Shown piece after piece: positions 38,972-53,513 of a stretch of DNA of 64,000 nucleotides. This stretch comes from Echinococcus granulosus (lineage: Eukaryota > Platyhelminthes > Cestoda > Cyclophyllidea > Taeniidae). A program made the translations under genes and the position numbers. Every line of letters starts with the position of its first letter. Position 1 is the first letter of the stretch. The stretch covers positions 320,500 to 384,499 of the forward strand of contig NW_020170421.1 of the NCBI RefSeq assembly GCF_000524195.1, written 5' to 3'. The notes under the pieces are model-generated. The model did not search any database. It had not been told where the DNA came from and saw only the letters and a program-made list of their open reading frames with translations.

Positions 38972-39286
38972 TCAGTTGGTAATATCGATCCCCTCGGAAA
39001 TGGGGAGGGCAACGTAACCGACATCAATTTCGTCTTCCTTCTGGCTGTTTCGTACCTTATCACTACCTCGCCTGGGGCTTTTACGCTTTGTTTGTGCTGT
39101 TGGCGGCATCGGGGACTCACTTTGGTTGAATTCACTATTCTTCTTAGCTTTGTAAACAAAGACGCAGTTTATGATCAATTCGAGTACCTCCACCACGCAA
39201 ATCATTGTCAGACCAATCCAAATTGATAGTAGACCACCGGTTTGGGAGAGGAAACTCGTCAATGAAAAGACTTCTTTCTCGGCAAC
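38972..39286 (-). CDS. Channel gene exon 5 (TM2, C-terminus, stop)
   Basis: 315 bp including TGA, after a TTTTTGTCAAG acceptor. It encodes TM2 with TGGLLSIWIGLTMICVVEVL and a 60-residue basic, Ser/Lys-rich cytoplasmic tail. A possible GTACGA donor inside the tail could allow an alternative end. Confidence 0.9.
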   Translation of the reverse strand, partial: VAEKEVFSLTSFLSQTGGLLSIWIGLTMICVVEVLELIINCVFVYKAKKNSEFNQSESPMPPTAQTKRKSPRRGSDKVRNSQKEDEIDVGYVALPISEGIDITN

Positions 39287-42200
39287 CTTGACAAAAAGTA
39301 CAGAACAGACTGTATTTGTTTAGTAAATTGGAATTATTCAGTGATGGCGTAAACATTGCATGAGACTGCTTATTTGCTATTGAGAGAAACCCTCAACCAC
39401 AGGGCATATATGCCGTCGAGGGATTGGGTTGACGATAAATTGCGTAAATTTTTCAGTTACCTGACTCGAAAGGAAAATATGGTAACTAAAGTGCAAGCGA
39501 GGAAGGTGAGTTTAGTATTTAATACTTTGACTGTTTGTTTAACTCTTTGGCTTGGTTTGGGAAGTATTTTAAGGCTCTGCCTTTGTACTTCCGCTGGGTG
39601 GCACCACCTCGGAGCGATGCCGATTGTGTCAAGCCCTTCTTTACGTCAGCAGTATATATTCCGCCCTGATATTATTCCATCTTTTGACTTCAAGTAAGAC
39701 TCGGAGTGCTACAAGTGATTCAAAAGAATGCATTTCGAGTTTGAGAAGCCCTGGTCGTCGGTAATTTGCTTCCTTTTCGGTCATCTCTGTATTCCGCCAC
39801 CTTTAAGCAGGCTTCGGTGCTGATCGCCTCTGGTGCTCAGCTACTTGCCTCAATTTTCTCATGTGAAAATAATTATGATAGCGAGTAAATCACATAGCAC
39901 CGACAGCTAGCTGAGTAGAGTCTAGTACGGGAGGCATGAAGTAATAACCCACAATGTGTTCCATTTGTGGCATTAGAAATTAGTAAACACGATAAATTAC
40001 TTCAGGAGTGTCCATTACCTTCAAAGCCAGTCATAAATGTCCATTACACTACAGGCATAAAACCTCACTAGTATAAGTGTTTTTAAAATGTTTACGAACG
40101 CGTGCTCGAGGGCATACAACAGCGACAGTTTGTTGTCCATTAAAAGCTACCGAAATGGTACGAGGATAGCTATTTCCAAATGAAGGGCTTTATGGTGTGC
40201 ATCATAAAGTTAGGAGTAATGCCCAATGAAGGCACACGGTTGATATGCCGAGGGAACAGAAAGGGTCCTTATCATTCAAGTAGATCAGTTGGAACGATTC
40301 CACTTTTCAGGTGGCTAGAGTTCATGCCTCTTTACTCCATATTCCATGCATGTTTATTCGAACAGCCAACTCTGCAGATTGCAAAGGTGTAATTTACTGC
40401 AATACTTTGGACTTGTTTATTACTTCATTTTGGGTTCACGGGCACTTGTGGCTCTGATTCTGTAATTTTGTTGGACGGCATGGCCTCCAGGCTATGCCAG
40501 CAGCTTCATAGCGCTTCTGTGCTTCATTAATACATATTCCGCACCAGTACTATGACTCCTTTCAGGAATGACTCGGGTGTAACATTGGTGGCAGTGGAAA
40601 GCAAATCCTATTCTGGAGGGCAGTTATTCCTATTTCTGTTACTGAATGCTAAGTCTTAACGCGACGGAAGAGAAGCATATGCTGCAGGTGAAAAAAATGT
40701 GACAACCCCTATCAGAGAAGTTAAAAATGGCGTCTACCTGCGGCAACTACCCCACTTTTGTGTTCCGCAGGAATGTTGACAACTGAAGTGACAATAGCTG
40801 CGGCCGTGAACCACCTAGGAAAGTTGGTTACGCAGTTGTCTACGGTACCTGCATGAGGATGTCAAGGAAGTGAACATGCGATACCACCTCCATCTCTCTA
40901 CTGGCTCGATAGATCTCAGGCCGACAGATATGGGTGGATAGCACTGAATTGCAAACAAGGTGGCAAGAAGGACCAGGGGCGAAACCTTATCTCAAAGAAA
41001 CTATTTCAGATTCTTTCCTTATCAAATGCCTCTGCTTTTGGATAAGTTTTCTTAGGACTAGCGATTGACACACGAGATGGTCTGCACATTCTCTCTTGCC
41101 CAAATACAGTTTACAAACAGTGCGAAATCCCACATCGTGGGGAATGGCCAGGAGAGATTAGTGGAGTTGCAGTCAGGCCCCTTCTCAGTTGAATCCAAAT
41201 TAAATTACTGACACGGTTGGTTCCTGGGTGCCTTCCCTGACAGCACCAATTGCTTTGTGATGATTGACGCGAAAGGCTAACCAAGGGAAGCACTGGAGAC
41301 GACATTCAAAAGGAGAGAAGGTGCCTGTGCAGTATCTTGATCATTTGACTAATCCTTTGTTACGGTTTCGCGGGCAATTAAGTCTCCGCAATTGTGCTTC
41401 CGCTGAGCGACACTGCCTCAGAACTATGCCAGTGGCTCCTCTGGTTCTTTTATGCTTCAGCAGTGTATATTCTGCCCAAGTGTTATATTTTCTCTCGACT
41501 GTAAGAAGGTCACGGGATGCTACAGTATAAGTCATGGGTAAGGAGGGTTGGTTTTGGAACAAAGAAATCAATCCTTTGTAAAAAATTTGCTAACTTGCTT
41601 GCAGTGAGTTGTTTGCAGACAGATTATTTTAGTACAAAAGGTTTTAAAGGTTTGTTCAATGAACCCCTTTTTTGTGAACTATTTGTATTTTAACTTAATT
41701 TATTGAAGACAGTACTTGTAAAAATTCTTACTTTTTCTAAATACTATGAATTTCGTACGTAGCCCTATTTACCTACCTTAACTAGATGGTGTTTTCATGT
41801 CCCGGAACAGTGTTCGGATGTGGAATTGAGTGTGAAGATATTTTTAAGGGATTTAGTAAGTATATTATATGAGAAGAATTGTATGCCTTTAAGTCTGAAA
41901 ATCCAAAGCCGACCCGTCGTCCACACCCTGTCACGCTTTATGAAGTCTGCTGAGCTTATACCACTAAGGCAAATGAAAACGCTCACATTCGAAAGACAGG
42001 CAAGTGTGAGTTGCGTTTGTTATGCGGTGGAAAAAAGACTTATTTTGACAATTTCGCTGATTTTGCGTCGCCTTTCGAGTCAGGTATGTCAACCATCCTG
42101 CAAAATACAATGCTCTGTCTCACCGTTCATAATGCAACACCTTTTTCAAAGCTAAATTTAGAACAGAAATGCATTATGACGCAGAAGTACCATTTTAACA

Positions 42201-45200
42201 AAATATAGCTGGGAAAGGATTGAATTTGCTACCGTTATTTTCAAACTGCGGTAATGTGAATGGGTGGAGGCACAAACGCCCCCCAATTTGCCCCGATGAA
42301 AGAGGCGTCTTGACCTGCCAATGCAGCTAGAAGCATTCATAATTTTGCGTTGAAGAGGATCGAAATAGCAGTAAATCATTTTAGTGGTCAGTAAAAGTTT
42401 TCAATACGATCTGAATCGTTCAGTAGATGAAGATCCAGTCAGTTAGTCATCTACTGAAAGTTGCAAGACAGTCAATGCTTGCCTTAGCCATTGCACTACT
42501 ACGTCCTCAGACCGTTCTTAGGGCCAAGAATGCCAGCTTCTTTTAAAAGCCTTTTTAGTTGCAGGTCCTCTGATTATACCAACATTAGCTTCATACCTGT
42601 TTTAAACTTTGTCCCACCAGTTATGGTTGCCCGACCATTCTTCAGATCTCAAGGTTGGAGCAACATCCATCCAAATATGGTGAATAAGTGTTCAAGCTTT
42701 TAAATGTCCGCTCTGTGTTATAACCCTGCTGCCATTTCACCCATGGACTGCTCAATCAGATCAACTATATGCTTTCCACATTACTGAATGAATTTAAAGT
42801 ACACTAGACGACGTGCCCTCTCACCTTGTGCAGGTTGAAATTGGATCTAACCACGATGATAGCAAGAAGGTTTCGTTCAACGGCGTTGTTTTGCTCGAGG
42901 ATTCTCAGCACCTCACGTTTGTTGGCTCCAGTATCGCCATCGGGTTGGCTGAGCAATTCCACCGCGCGACGATATTCGACCATTTCGGGCATCTCCAGTA
43001 TGGTGCGCCCAACGTCAGTGCTTAGCCACGTGAGCTGCCAGGACTTCGTTGGCCACGTTGATGTGGAACGGTCCGTCTCGTAGGAGTAGAAGGCGCAGGG
43101 CAATGTACATGTCGGCACTACATCGCCCTGGTATCACAGACGCAAAATAAAAAAAACTCATCATAGAGCCTCAATATTTAACTAAAATCCGTCAATCAGA
43201 CCTCTTCTTTTTATTATCTGATTAATCACTTTAAGCGATTTTGAAAAACAGTTTCCTGAGACAGGGAGAAAATTCTTCAAGATTTAAAACAGAAGGTAAC
43301 TACTGGTGCAAATTGCAAAATATCAAAACGCTGACAGGTGGGCTTAATAGGACCAGTAAATTCAACAGCAACATTGATGAAAAAAGTATGCAGAAAAAGT
43401 GAAAAAGACATTTACAGGCTGCATTCTAAAAGTGGAGTTGGTTTATTTACACGAGGCGAGTTCAAGCCAAAAGAGTACTTTTGCTTTTACAGCTTTAAAA
43501 AGGCGACGCTATTACGGTGACACTGCTCACGGCAGTAAGTGACTATCAACCGGCACTCATGTCGTGGACCAGTCGGACCTAGACGCCATTAATCAAGACT
43601 GCAGTAGAAGTGCCAGGTTGCATGCCACAGTGTATGTTAATGAAGCCTCCTGTTAAAGCAAAATCCTAGTAAAAGCAAAGGAAATGTACCAGTAGAGAGG
43701 AGTTTAGGTTTGATCGGGATATGAAATCCTAAGGCGCTCAACAGGTAGGCATATGAATGGTGCAAATGTTGTAAAGGGCATCCCACGTCTGCTGTGGGCC
43801 CTAGGACGACACCACAGCAGACAGTTTCGATATTGGACGATGATGTGGATGATGTGGCCGTAATGACACATCTTTCTGTGTCAAGGAAGTACGGACAGGG
43901 GGGATCTTAAAAAAATAAAAATGCATTTTCTACGCCCTTAATTTTTTTCCCATTTCCCTCTATTAGACAGAAAGTCTCGACCTATATGAATACCTGGTAA
44001 ACTTAAGCACCTCTAGCTTTTGGCAAATAGTGCCTTCTTTGGAATCCCAGCACTGGAAATACAGTGCAATAAACGGCTTAAGAAAAGGGGGTTTTCATTC
44101 GTTTCAGCGTAGCCATTACAGACCAAGTGACTACACTATGTTGCGATTTTTCTCTTTGACCAGACTCTTTGCAGGAGTTCTGGACTTTTGTCAAGGGGTT
44201 TCCTCTGTGATGATTGTAAGCTCTCGAGGGGTGGTTCAAAATTCTCAGGACTGTAGAACATTTTTTGCCATTTTGGAATACCACTGCTGACGAATAAGAC
44301 AAAATAAATTGGTTCACTGCTCCTGAATTATCCAGAAGAAGTGGGATGTAGGAGAACTTAAATCGCATTGCGCTCTTTGACAAAGAGATACAATGTTATT
44401 TGATTTGCTTGTGAAGAAGTGTACGATTTGGGGAAAAACCGAGCATCTGGTGGAGCTCCATGTGGCTTGTTTACTTGGGAAAAAATAACTACATTGTATA
44501 TAATTCATTCTCCTTCCTCTAACCCCTACTTACTGGTTCTGTACAACCGGGTGGTGAGCGATGGAAAGCACTGGTCCAACCACACCAGCTATCGAGGCTT
44601 TAATTCAATCCCATCGTTTAAGTCACTTACTGATTCGAAATATTTTGTGTTTGTGGGGAACCGAATGAATAAATAAGTTAATAAAATTTACGGCCCTATT
44701 TAGTTTCACATATTGATGATGGTTAATAATTTTGGTGGGTAGCAAAAAAAGATTCTAACTTAGTTTTAACTTGATTTTACCATCAAGATACCTCTACTGC
44801 CTTGTACTACTTATGCCCTAAAAAGTAGTATATAAAGGCCAATGACTTTTACCCTAGTTAGGCAACAAATTATGGTAATTTTGTAAGGATTGGTAAAAAA
44901 GCGATGTAGGGGGCCTCACAAAATACAATTTACATTCGGTAAGTTTGTTTCATTTTTAATGAAGGCAACTAGTATTGGAGCATTATATCTGGGCTTTACC
45001 TTTAAATGTTATGATTCCATACACAATGCTTTGGCGGCCTCTGAGGAGCCTATTAAAATAGTGAATGAAGTGGTGTGGGGAGGGCTCTTCTTACTTCCGT
45101 TCTTGAAAAAATAAAAGCTGCTTTATTAAGAAACACTGGACTATTGTTGGTGAAATATAGATTGCTGAAACCGAAATCCGGGATTATTGGTAGTTTCTAA

Positions 45201-48200
45201 AAAAATGAACCGTTATGGAAGTACGTGACTAAACTGAAATAACTCTCAGATGGTGAAAATCGTCTCAAGGGATGCAGTGTGCGAGTGAAGAAGCCTCTTC
45301 CTTCAGAATCACATTACCGCCATGAAACCCGGTTGCGAATATAATTTGATTTCCCAACTACTGCAGACCCTGTGGTAAGCTCAGGCAGTTCACGACAATC
45401 CTTCCTTAACTCATAGGAGTCACGAGTTCCTCTAGGTGAACTCGCATTTACCTTTGGCAAACTGTTAAACTACGAGGTCAACAATTGGGGTATGTTCAGA
45501 TGTGCTTCAATGCCGCAAAAGATTTTGTGGCACCTAGTTGAACCCTTTCACCTTATCTCAGATACTTTTACGACAAAATGGGCTGCATTTAAGTTGTGTC
45601 ACACTGAAAGTTATTTCAGATCTCTTTCTAGCAAATTCAGGCGGATATGGATCCTAGAAATCCCGATAATTGCTTACAATAAGCTGACAACTTACTAGCA
45701 TTCGTCAGGTGATTCTTTTAACCTTTGAAATGATGTCACTATAAATCTTAATCTTCTGGTTCTTTAGCCTTATGCTTCCATATACGTGAATTTCGGCATT
45801 AAATTAAAAAAATACAATCGGGGACACATTAAATTATTTATAAGGAATTCTTGCTTCTTCCCTTTTATTTATATTGGCTATAATGGTCCTAGAAGTTGGT
45901 AATCTTTACTAGATGCAACCCCTATAAGGGAGTAGTTAGTTATTACAATACTTTGGTTATTTGCTTAACTCTTCTTTCTGGTCACGTAGGCGCTTAGGTC
46001 CCCGCGATTGTACTTTCGCTGGGCTCTATGTCCTTCAGGCCATGCCAGTGGTCTCCACCCCTTCTCAACGTTGTCAATACATGTTTCGCTTAAGTATTAA
46101 GCCTTTCTTCATCCTTGGGAAGTTTCGAGGGGTTACATTATCATGTAACATCTGCATATTTTAAAGTGGAGAGCCATTGGATTCATTCAAACCCAGCATA
46201 CGACAAGCTGCTGCTACGCCAAGAAAGATCGCCCATTCTGTCAATTGTTTTTATGTAAAAGTGCGCATTCAAGTGAAATCTACTTAAAGATCGGGAGCTC
46301 CTAAGAAGTTTGTTAACCTCCCTGTTTAGCAGAATGAAAGAATACAATTTACAAATATACTTGTTCAAATCTCCACGGTATTGGAATGTGAACATTCATG
46401 GTCTCAATACTTCTACTGAAGGCGCGGTTTTCGTGGCTAGTACGAATAACAAAAGAAAAATTTGTTGGTAATCCGTAAATGTAACTGTGAGGGCTGTAAC
46501 CACGTCTTTTTTTCAAAGATTGCCTTTTATTGGGTGCATGTTATAATTTTTGGTGTCTTTGCAATTACTTTCAGTTTTATTCCCAAAAATGCTTTTTATT
46601 TGGAGGAAAATAAAAGTGCTTTTCAGGTGATATCATCAATGTTCTGCAGCCACTTTACCACTCCATTACGATTGCAGTGGAATCATTTTTTCCGTTGTCC
46701 TTGTTTAAGCCAAATTTCGCTATAATGCTTGAAAATAGTACAAATCGCTAAAGGCACTAGGAACCGTATAATTTCAACAAGGCCCAGCACCTTGTAGACC
46801 AGTATGTGATGCAATTGTACACAATGGTTGTCTTTCCGGCTGATGAGTTTATATCCGAGTGGATCCATTCCTCTCCAGTTGCAGTGAACTCTTTACCTCC
46901 CAAAGATGGTACTCCACCCGAGAACCGTGTGGGGAGAACCCTGCTTAAAGCCTCCGAACCCCTCCTACGCTTCTTTGATACTGGTGCGGCTTATCACGGC
47001 TTTGGGGAAAACTCGAGTTACTCCAGCAGTTATACTTAAAAGTTAAGGTTACATTTTTGGAATCAGGTAGAATTTTGTGCATTAGTTAATGAAAGGCGGC
47101 AACTTAAAACACACACCTCTGAGTGAAAACCAGCTTGTGTAATTTTCAACCCACTTCTTTCAAACAAAAGCCAAACCTATGCGTTTATATTCCTCAATAG
47201 AGGAACTTTTATTATCTAAATACGAGCATTTAAAGGAGGTTTTTTCGCCTGCTTTGTTTTTTCAAGCATCGCAATTACTAAGTCTCTCCCTCCCTCTTTA
47301 TATATACATCCTCCGCAGCTCAAACCAATTTATCATTTCCCTTTTTACACACTTCCGCAAGTCATTTCATTTGAAGAAGGATGCGCTCAATTTTTTATTT
47401 CCTTCAAATTAAAAACCTTACTTTCATCTGTAGATAGACAGATTCACATATAAATGCATATCGGTTTTTGGGACTGTGATATGTATCTTAAAGCAGAGTT
47501 GGTAGCAACCAGTAATGGTCCCACATTTTGCAGGCACCACTGAACTGGCAAATTCTTGTGTAGCTGTTAAAGACCGTTATAAGTGTTTTTGAAATTAGGG
47601 TCAAATTTCCCAAAATCTTTGAATTTTAGGCACCGTTGCAAATATCTTAACCCACATGGAGAAAAACTCACCTTCTAAGCGGCATTTGTGGCCTCGAATA
47701 CATGTATAAAAAGCGCCCTTTCTCACCTGGAATTCTTGCATGACGAGAGCTTTGCAGAGAATGCGATCTCGAGCCATGTTGAGTTGCGCCTCACAGGTGA
47801 GAAACTCTTCACTCGGTCCAGTGGCGTTGCGCATTTCTGCCTGTTTCACCATTTTCTCGTAGACACACCGGTTCTCCTTCACGAAATCCACCATCGACAT
47901 GCAGAATGGCAGGCTGTTGTTTATTATGGGAAATTCTATGGCATTGCAGTTGCAATTCTCGTTGATCTCAGCCTGCAACATGGACAAGACTGTAGTAGTA
48001 AGGCCAGTTGACAGAAATACACTCCTCTGTTTAGTGGGTTGGATTTCATGTCGGATTTATTTACATTGCCTTTACATTCTTGGAGGTTTTTATTTTCTAC
48101 TTGGTGACATAACTCGGTGCTTATGCCCAGAGTCTCTCAGCTCTTTCATAATGGTACGAGTCGTGACATCTTCAGAGAGGACTCAAGCGATGCACCAATG

Positions 48201-51200
48201 GGAATTTAGGGAGTAATGTTGTCTTTTGAACCGTGAAGCGCAACAGTTTGCCAAATTGCAGAGGAGAATACGCAGATCACTCCCTTAATGGTTATGGAGT
48301 AGAGTTGTGTCTTGTTCATAAAATCTGCATAAGTGGCAGCTGATGTTCTGCCCTCAGTTTGTACCCTATTTTTCTCTCTCCAACATATTTTTGATGTTAA
48401 AAACGTTTTTTTTTCTTTTTTTTTTATTCTTTTTATCTCTAGAACGATGGCGTACTATTCGTATATTCCCTTTAATTTTGGCTAAAATTTGTGCTTCCAA
48501 TTCATCGATACCCAAATTCGTTATTGAAGTTGGACTTGAGGTCTGTATTTATTTGCCTTCGAAAACTAGGATTTCATTAATGAAGAGAAAGTAAGTAAAT
48601 TCCAAACATGCTACAATTAACTAGATTCTTAAACCTGTGAAACCTGCAAATTTTCCCATTTCTGATATGTTAACCGTGAGGTTTTACTAACCAAATCTCT
48701 AGGGACCGATTCAGGTCATATAGTAAATATTTTCCACCTCGTCTCTATGCGACTATTGTCACGACTGATATTGTCGGGTTGAGAGAAAGACAGACAGATG
48801 CCGTTATTAATGGTAAGAGGAGAGGCGCGAGAGTGCAGTAGGATGCTTTCTTTCCCGACCTCCCACAATCCAGCCTACAAGTCGGTGGCATCGGCTCTGC
48901 TCAGGCTATCAAGCCATTATTCATTTAGGTCCTCTGTACGTTTATGACAAACGATTGTACTTTGTTACGCCTTTAAGAACAATTTGAGCACTAAATTGGT
49001 GGTAGCGGCAAGTGAATCCACTCCAACTTAACCAAAACCCTGCTTTTCTTAAATACATAACACAACCAAACATCAGAGGAAATTTTTGTCCTGTGGATGT
49101 TTGAGTCCGAGGAAACTCATGCGGAGAATTGGCAATCACTAAAGACTCAAGTTCAGTACTTCAGGAAATTGAAGGGCTTTTTAAAAGTAACTGCAAAGTC
49201 GAGTTGTGATCTTCATCAGGAGATTAGATAAATCCCTTTGTTGTAGGAAGTTATGAAGAGAACTGCGATCTTGGACCCGTTAGAGCTCCTCACATCGGGC
49301 GCTTCGCGGAACTGGGTTGGCATACAAAATAAACTTGCGCTAGACCATCATCCATCTTTAATTTACGTCAATCTTTGGGTACAAAATCCTTATCATTGTG
49401 GTGGGGAATCATTGTAAAACCCTAGTGCATAATTCACGAGTGGTTTTAGTGCACTCAACGATTGACCGCAAAGAGGTCTGTAAATGACATCCAGATGAAA
49501 GAGAGGTTCGTGTAACAGAGAAATACGTGCTCCAGTTTTGTAGAGTTAGGCCTTACCTTGATAGTATTGGCTCTGATCATGGTACCTGTGTCACTAGTCT
49601 TCCTATTGATACGCTTAAGTAGGTCTTCAACGCTAATCCAAACACGAACTTGACAGGAAATAATCGGATTTGCAGAAAGGGTGTTGGACTTCACCTATTG
49701 CATAGTCTCGACTTTACAAGATTTCTTCTGTCCGCATGAGTGTGTGTGCGTTCGTCAGCCAGGTCACACGGGGAGGGAGTCATTAAAATTTACTCTTGGT
49801 TCTTCCAACATTTTGGCCTCTAAGGGCACACACTGATTTGACAGGCGGCGTAACTTGAACTGTATCTTGATTTGTACCACATCGTAATCATTCATCCTGT
49901 GATTCATAACTCAAACGGTTTATGCACAAATATCTTACCCCCAGTCTTAAATTACAAGTTATTAGATCCTCCCTTAAGGTCTGCTTTTGTCGTTTGGATG
50001 TTCCACGACCACTCTCTAGAAGCAGAACGTCCCAATTATGTAAAGGAATAAGTGAGATCCTTCCTCAACCTCCAGCAATAACTCCTTCAATTAAGAGAAC
50101 AATAAATTCCTCCAGTCTCTGAGGCACACAGCCGCTATGTAATTAGGCTACAGAAAAAAAAACTCAATGATTTGTTAGACAATAAATAAGGTAGGATGAA
50201 TTAATGAAGGAAGGAATGTATTAGAAGCATTTTTTGACCACCACGACTGAAATGTCTTAATGTGCTTACATGACACTTATTGCCATCGAGTTTTGTTGAG
50301 CGTATTTACAGAAAAATATGTTTACATGCTTTTAGCTCAGGTGCTCGAGATTCGAGATAGTACAACCGGTTATCATAAATTAGAAAAAAGAAACACAAGT
50401 CACACGGTCGTAACGTCTGGCTTAGGTAATAAAATCGGGCCGTCGCATATACACGGCGATGGTAGCAAGAGTGTCAAGTGCTAAGGAAGTTAAATTCGAT
50501 TAGCCCACCTGAATGGTATACATCCGACATCCGTACTCCGAGTAGGCATAGCTCATGTTATCATGGCCCGGAATCTCGGTGGGAGTGTCGCGAGTACAAC
50601 GACCATAGGGCGGCTCCTTTTGGATATTCTCAATGGCCTTAATTTTAATTTCAGTAAGGGTGCCGGGCTGGAGGTTGATGCCCTCCTGGTTCACGTCGGG
50701 ATAGGTGCTAGCTGTGTGTACCACAACCACAGCGCCGGAAAGTTGGGATTTGATCTCCGAGGCAAAGCAGTCATGGCACTCCACTTCGTCATGGCGCTCA
50801 TTAAGGTAACTGAAGAGCTCGATAGTGAGCACACGCCGACTGATGCTTGGGTCGATGTCGAAGCTGTGGCAGTTGAGGTAGAGCGCGTGGAAGAAGTGAC
50901 GCCAGCGTCCTACCTTCTCGCACGGCTCTATTATCCGACTACTCCCCTCCAAATACAGCACCTGCGTTGGTTTTAAAGAGGAGTAGAATCACCCAAGCAC
51001 AACCACTGATTTCATTTAGTGCTTAAAGAATGGAGGTAATGTTTTCAAAGCCAGACAGTGAATCCTACTTGTAGCTCAATTCATGCCACAATAAGGGGGA
51101 GTGAGGAAAATCAAAAAATACAGGAAGACGATCTTTTTAAGTGACACCTTCTGAGTGAATTTGTGTTCTGAGATCACGAAGGTACGACAGGACAGCAGCT

Positions 51201-53482
51201 CCCTTTGTCTACTAATAGGTGCCGCTTTTGCACAGTTACCAGCTTCTCCCATTTACTTGCTCGCATGAAATTACCTCCATTTCCCTGATTTTTTTGCATT
51301 TTTTACTTTTAGAACTGACCAGTAGCCTTCTTTACTCAATAATCCATCTGTATAGAATGGCATTAGAAACTTTTTCATATATTTCTCTGGTTGAAATAAA
51401 CAAGGAAGTTGCTCAAACCAATTCACTATAGCATAAGACCGAAGGCCTATTAAATCGCGAACATCTGTACACTGCATTCAATGATTTTCACAGTTAATCT
51501 GGATTTTTTTCAATTTTTTGGAGACCTATCTTGATAGCTCTGGACCAGTGAAGTTTGAATTTTTAGAAAAATAAACACTCCGGTATGCTTTCCATCGCAA
51601 TCAAGAGGTTGCGTTATGCCAAGAAGCCATCACTGGATATGACAACCAAATTGGTGGTGGGGTAAGTATCAGTGCTTCTTGACACGAAATCAGTCAGTAA
51701 ATTAGGCCTTAGTTTAAAAAATCCGACTTCACTGAATGGCAAATTGTGCTCCCTCTCCCTCTTTTGCATCCTCCATCAAAGGCGGGAGACTGTTCTTTTT
51801 TCCCAAAGTTGGCACTTCGAATAGCCTGACAAAGGAAAAAAGTGAGAGGACGAGGGAAATCCAATCGGCGCAAAGCAGTCCAGCACCCTCAATTTTCCGT
51901 CTGCCGATTATTTCATTGGCAGGTTATCCTTGCTTCCCTTTACGTCGCTTCACAAATTTAATTCGAATTCTGCTTCCAGGGGTACTCTAATATTTGTGAT
52001 GGTTGAGCTTCTCCACGGTTTATCTAGTAAAATGTATTTTTCGGCTCATACACACCGAAAGTAAAAGTTTTCGGTCCTAAAATAACGTTTGCAAAATTGA
52101 TTACCACGTAGGTAAATTCACTTTCTTGGACTAGATTTGAGAGACTTTATCATAAAAGTCGATTTCTTGTAGTTGAAATTTTGCCCTCCCATCGTAGTTA
52201 CAGCATTTCATTTGCATAATCTTTTCTCATTGCAAAGTAAAGTCCAATCGACTTCACATTCTCCTTGAAGCATCATTACTTATAAAAATCTACATGTACC
52301 GAGTATCGAGAACTAAGTACCAGAGCTTGACCATCCAATTGTCGATATCGCATTTGAGTACTTTCATTACTAAGAAAGTACTTCTCTTTGTCGTAATTCT
52401 ACTTAAGTTTGAATAATGAACTAATTCTTAGCACTAAAATGTGCAAGTGCCAAACAAAATCGTCAAGGAAATTTATAAATTATAACATTTTGGGGGCAAT
52501 TTATGCTTAAATCTTCTAAAAAAGTTTCATCTCCAGCAGAAAGAAGGATGCCCATAGGCGAAGTGATTGTGACAAATCCAATGATAGGTATGATGTTAAT
52601 GATGATGGAGCTACTCAAGGGTAGTCCAAAAACTAATTTTATCAGCAAATGTTAACGCAGTAGGTAGAAGGGCATTTCAAGTGGGCAAAACTCACATCAC
52701 ATTCTACTTCCCTTTTAAAAGTTTGCCCTAAAACTTTTTAAGTGTTTTTAAATTTTCTATCTAGCAGCAAAAGGGGAGTTTCCTTGAGGCAAAACGGTCT
52801 CTTCACTCTACTTTGTTTACGAGACGAAGTTTCAAAAGTGGTTCAGGCTTTAATAAATTTAGTGACCACTACGATGACAGGATTGATGGAGTTGAATGCC
52901 TCCCAACTCTCCTCGGACTCTGCGACTATCACAAAACTGCTGAAAGGTAATTTTGCCTAACACACACAGCTCCAATGAGGATAGAAAGGAATGGGTAAAC
53001 GTAACAATGAGGGCAACTTTGAGGAATCATAATCGTTTTTGGAGTAATTTGGCAGAAATAAAGTAAAGAAGAGGCGAGAGGAGGATAATTATTCGTTGCA
53101 TTTTACCTCATCGCAAAAAAGTGAGAGGCAATGAGTNNNNNNNNNNNNNNNNNNNNNNNNNNNNNNNNNNNNNNNNNNNNNNNNNNNNNNNNNNNNNNNN
53201 NNNNNNNNNNNNNNNNNNNNNNNNNNNNNNNNNNNNCACAACAACATCACACCACGGCTATTGCCGCCTATACATGTATGGCAGATTTCAGAAGAAAAAC
53301 AAGCATAAGAGCATTCCACCTTGTAAACTAAATAAATATTTTTGATTATATGAGATTTTCTTTGTTTGATAGCCCCATTCTTACTTCGATGTAGGCCAGA
53401 AGAAACAAGTGACCACCCTGATGCAATGCAGGGTGCTGTTTGATTAGCATCAGTGTTGCAGATAAAGGGATGCAGCATATGC

Positions 53483-53513
<31 letters not shown>

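Noticed and set aside
38828..39226. 132-codon plus-strand frame
   Set aside because: Antisense shadow of channel exon 5.
48996..49019. TRIM-like primer-binding site (TTGGTGGTAGCGGCAAG) in channel intron 2
   Set aside because: The site is good, and CGATTGTACTTTG upstream resembles the LTR centre, but the rest of the LTR and the interior are not recognisable. It may be a decayed fragment.
50563..50976. 137-codon plus-strand frame
   Set aside because: Exact antisense shadow of channel exon 2. The minus frame has the family motifs and the splice sites.
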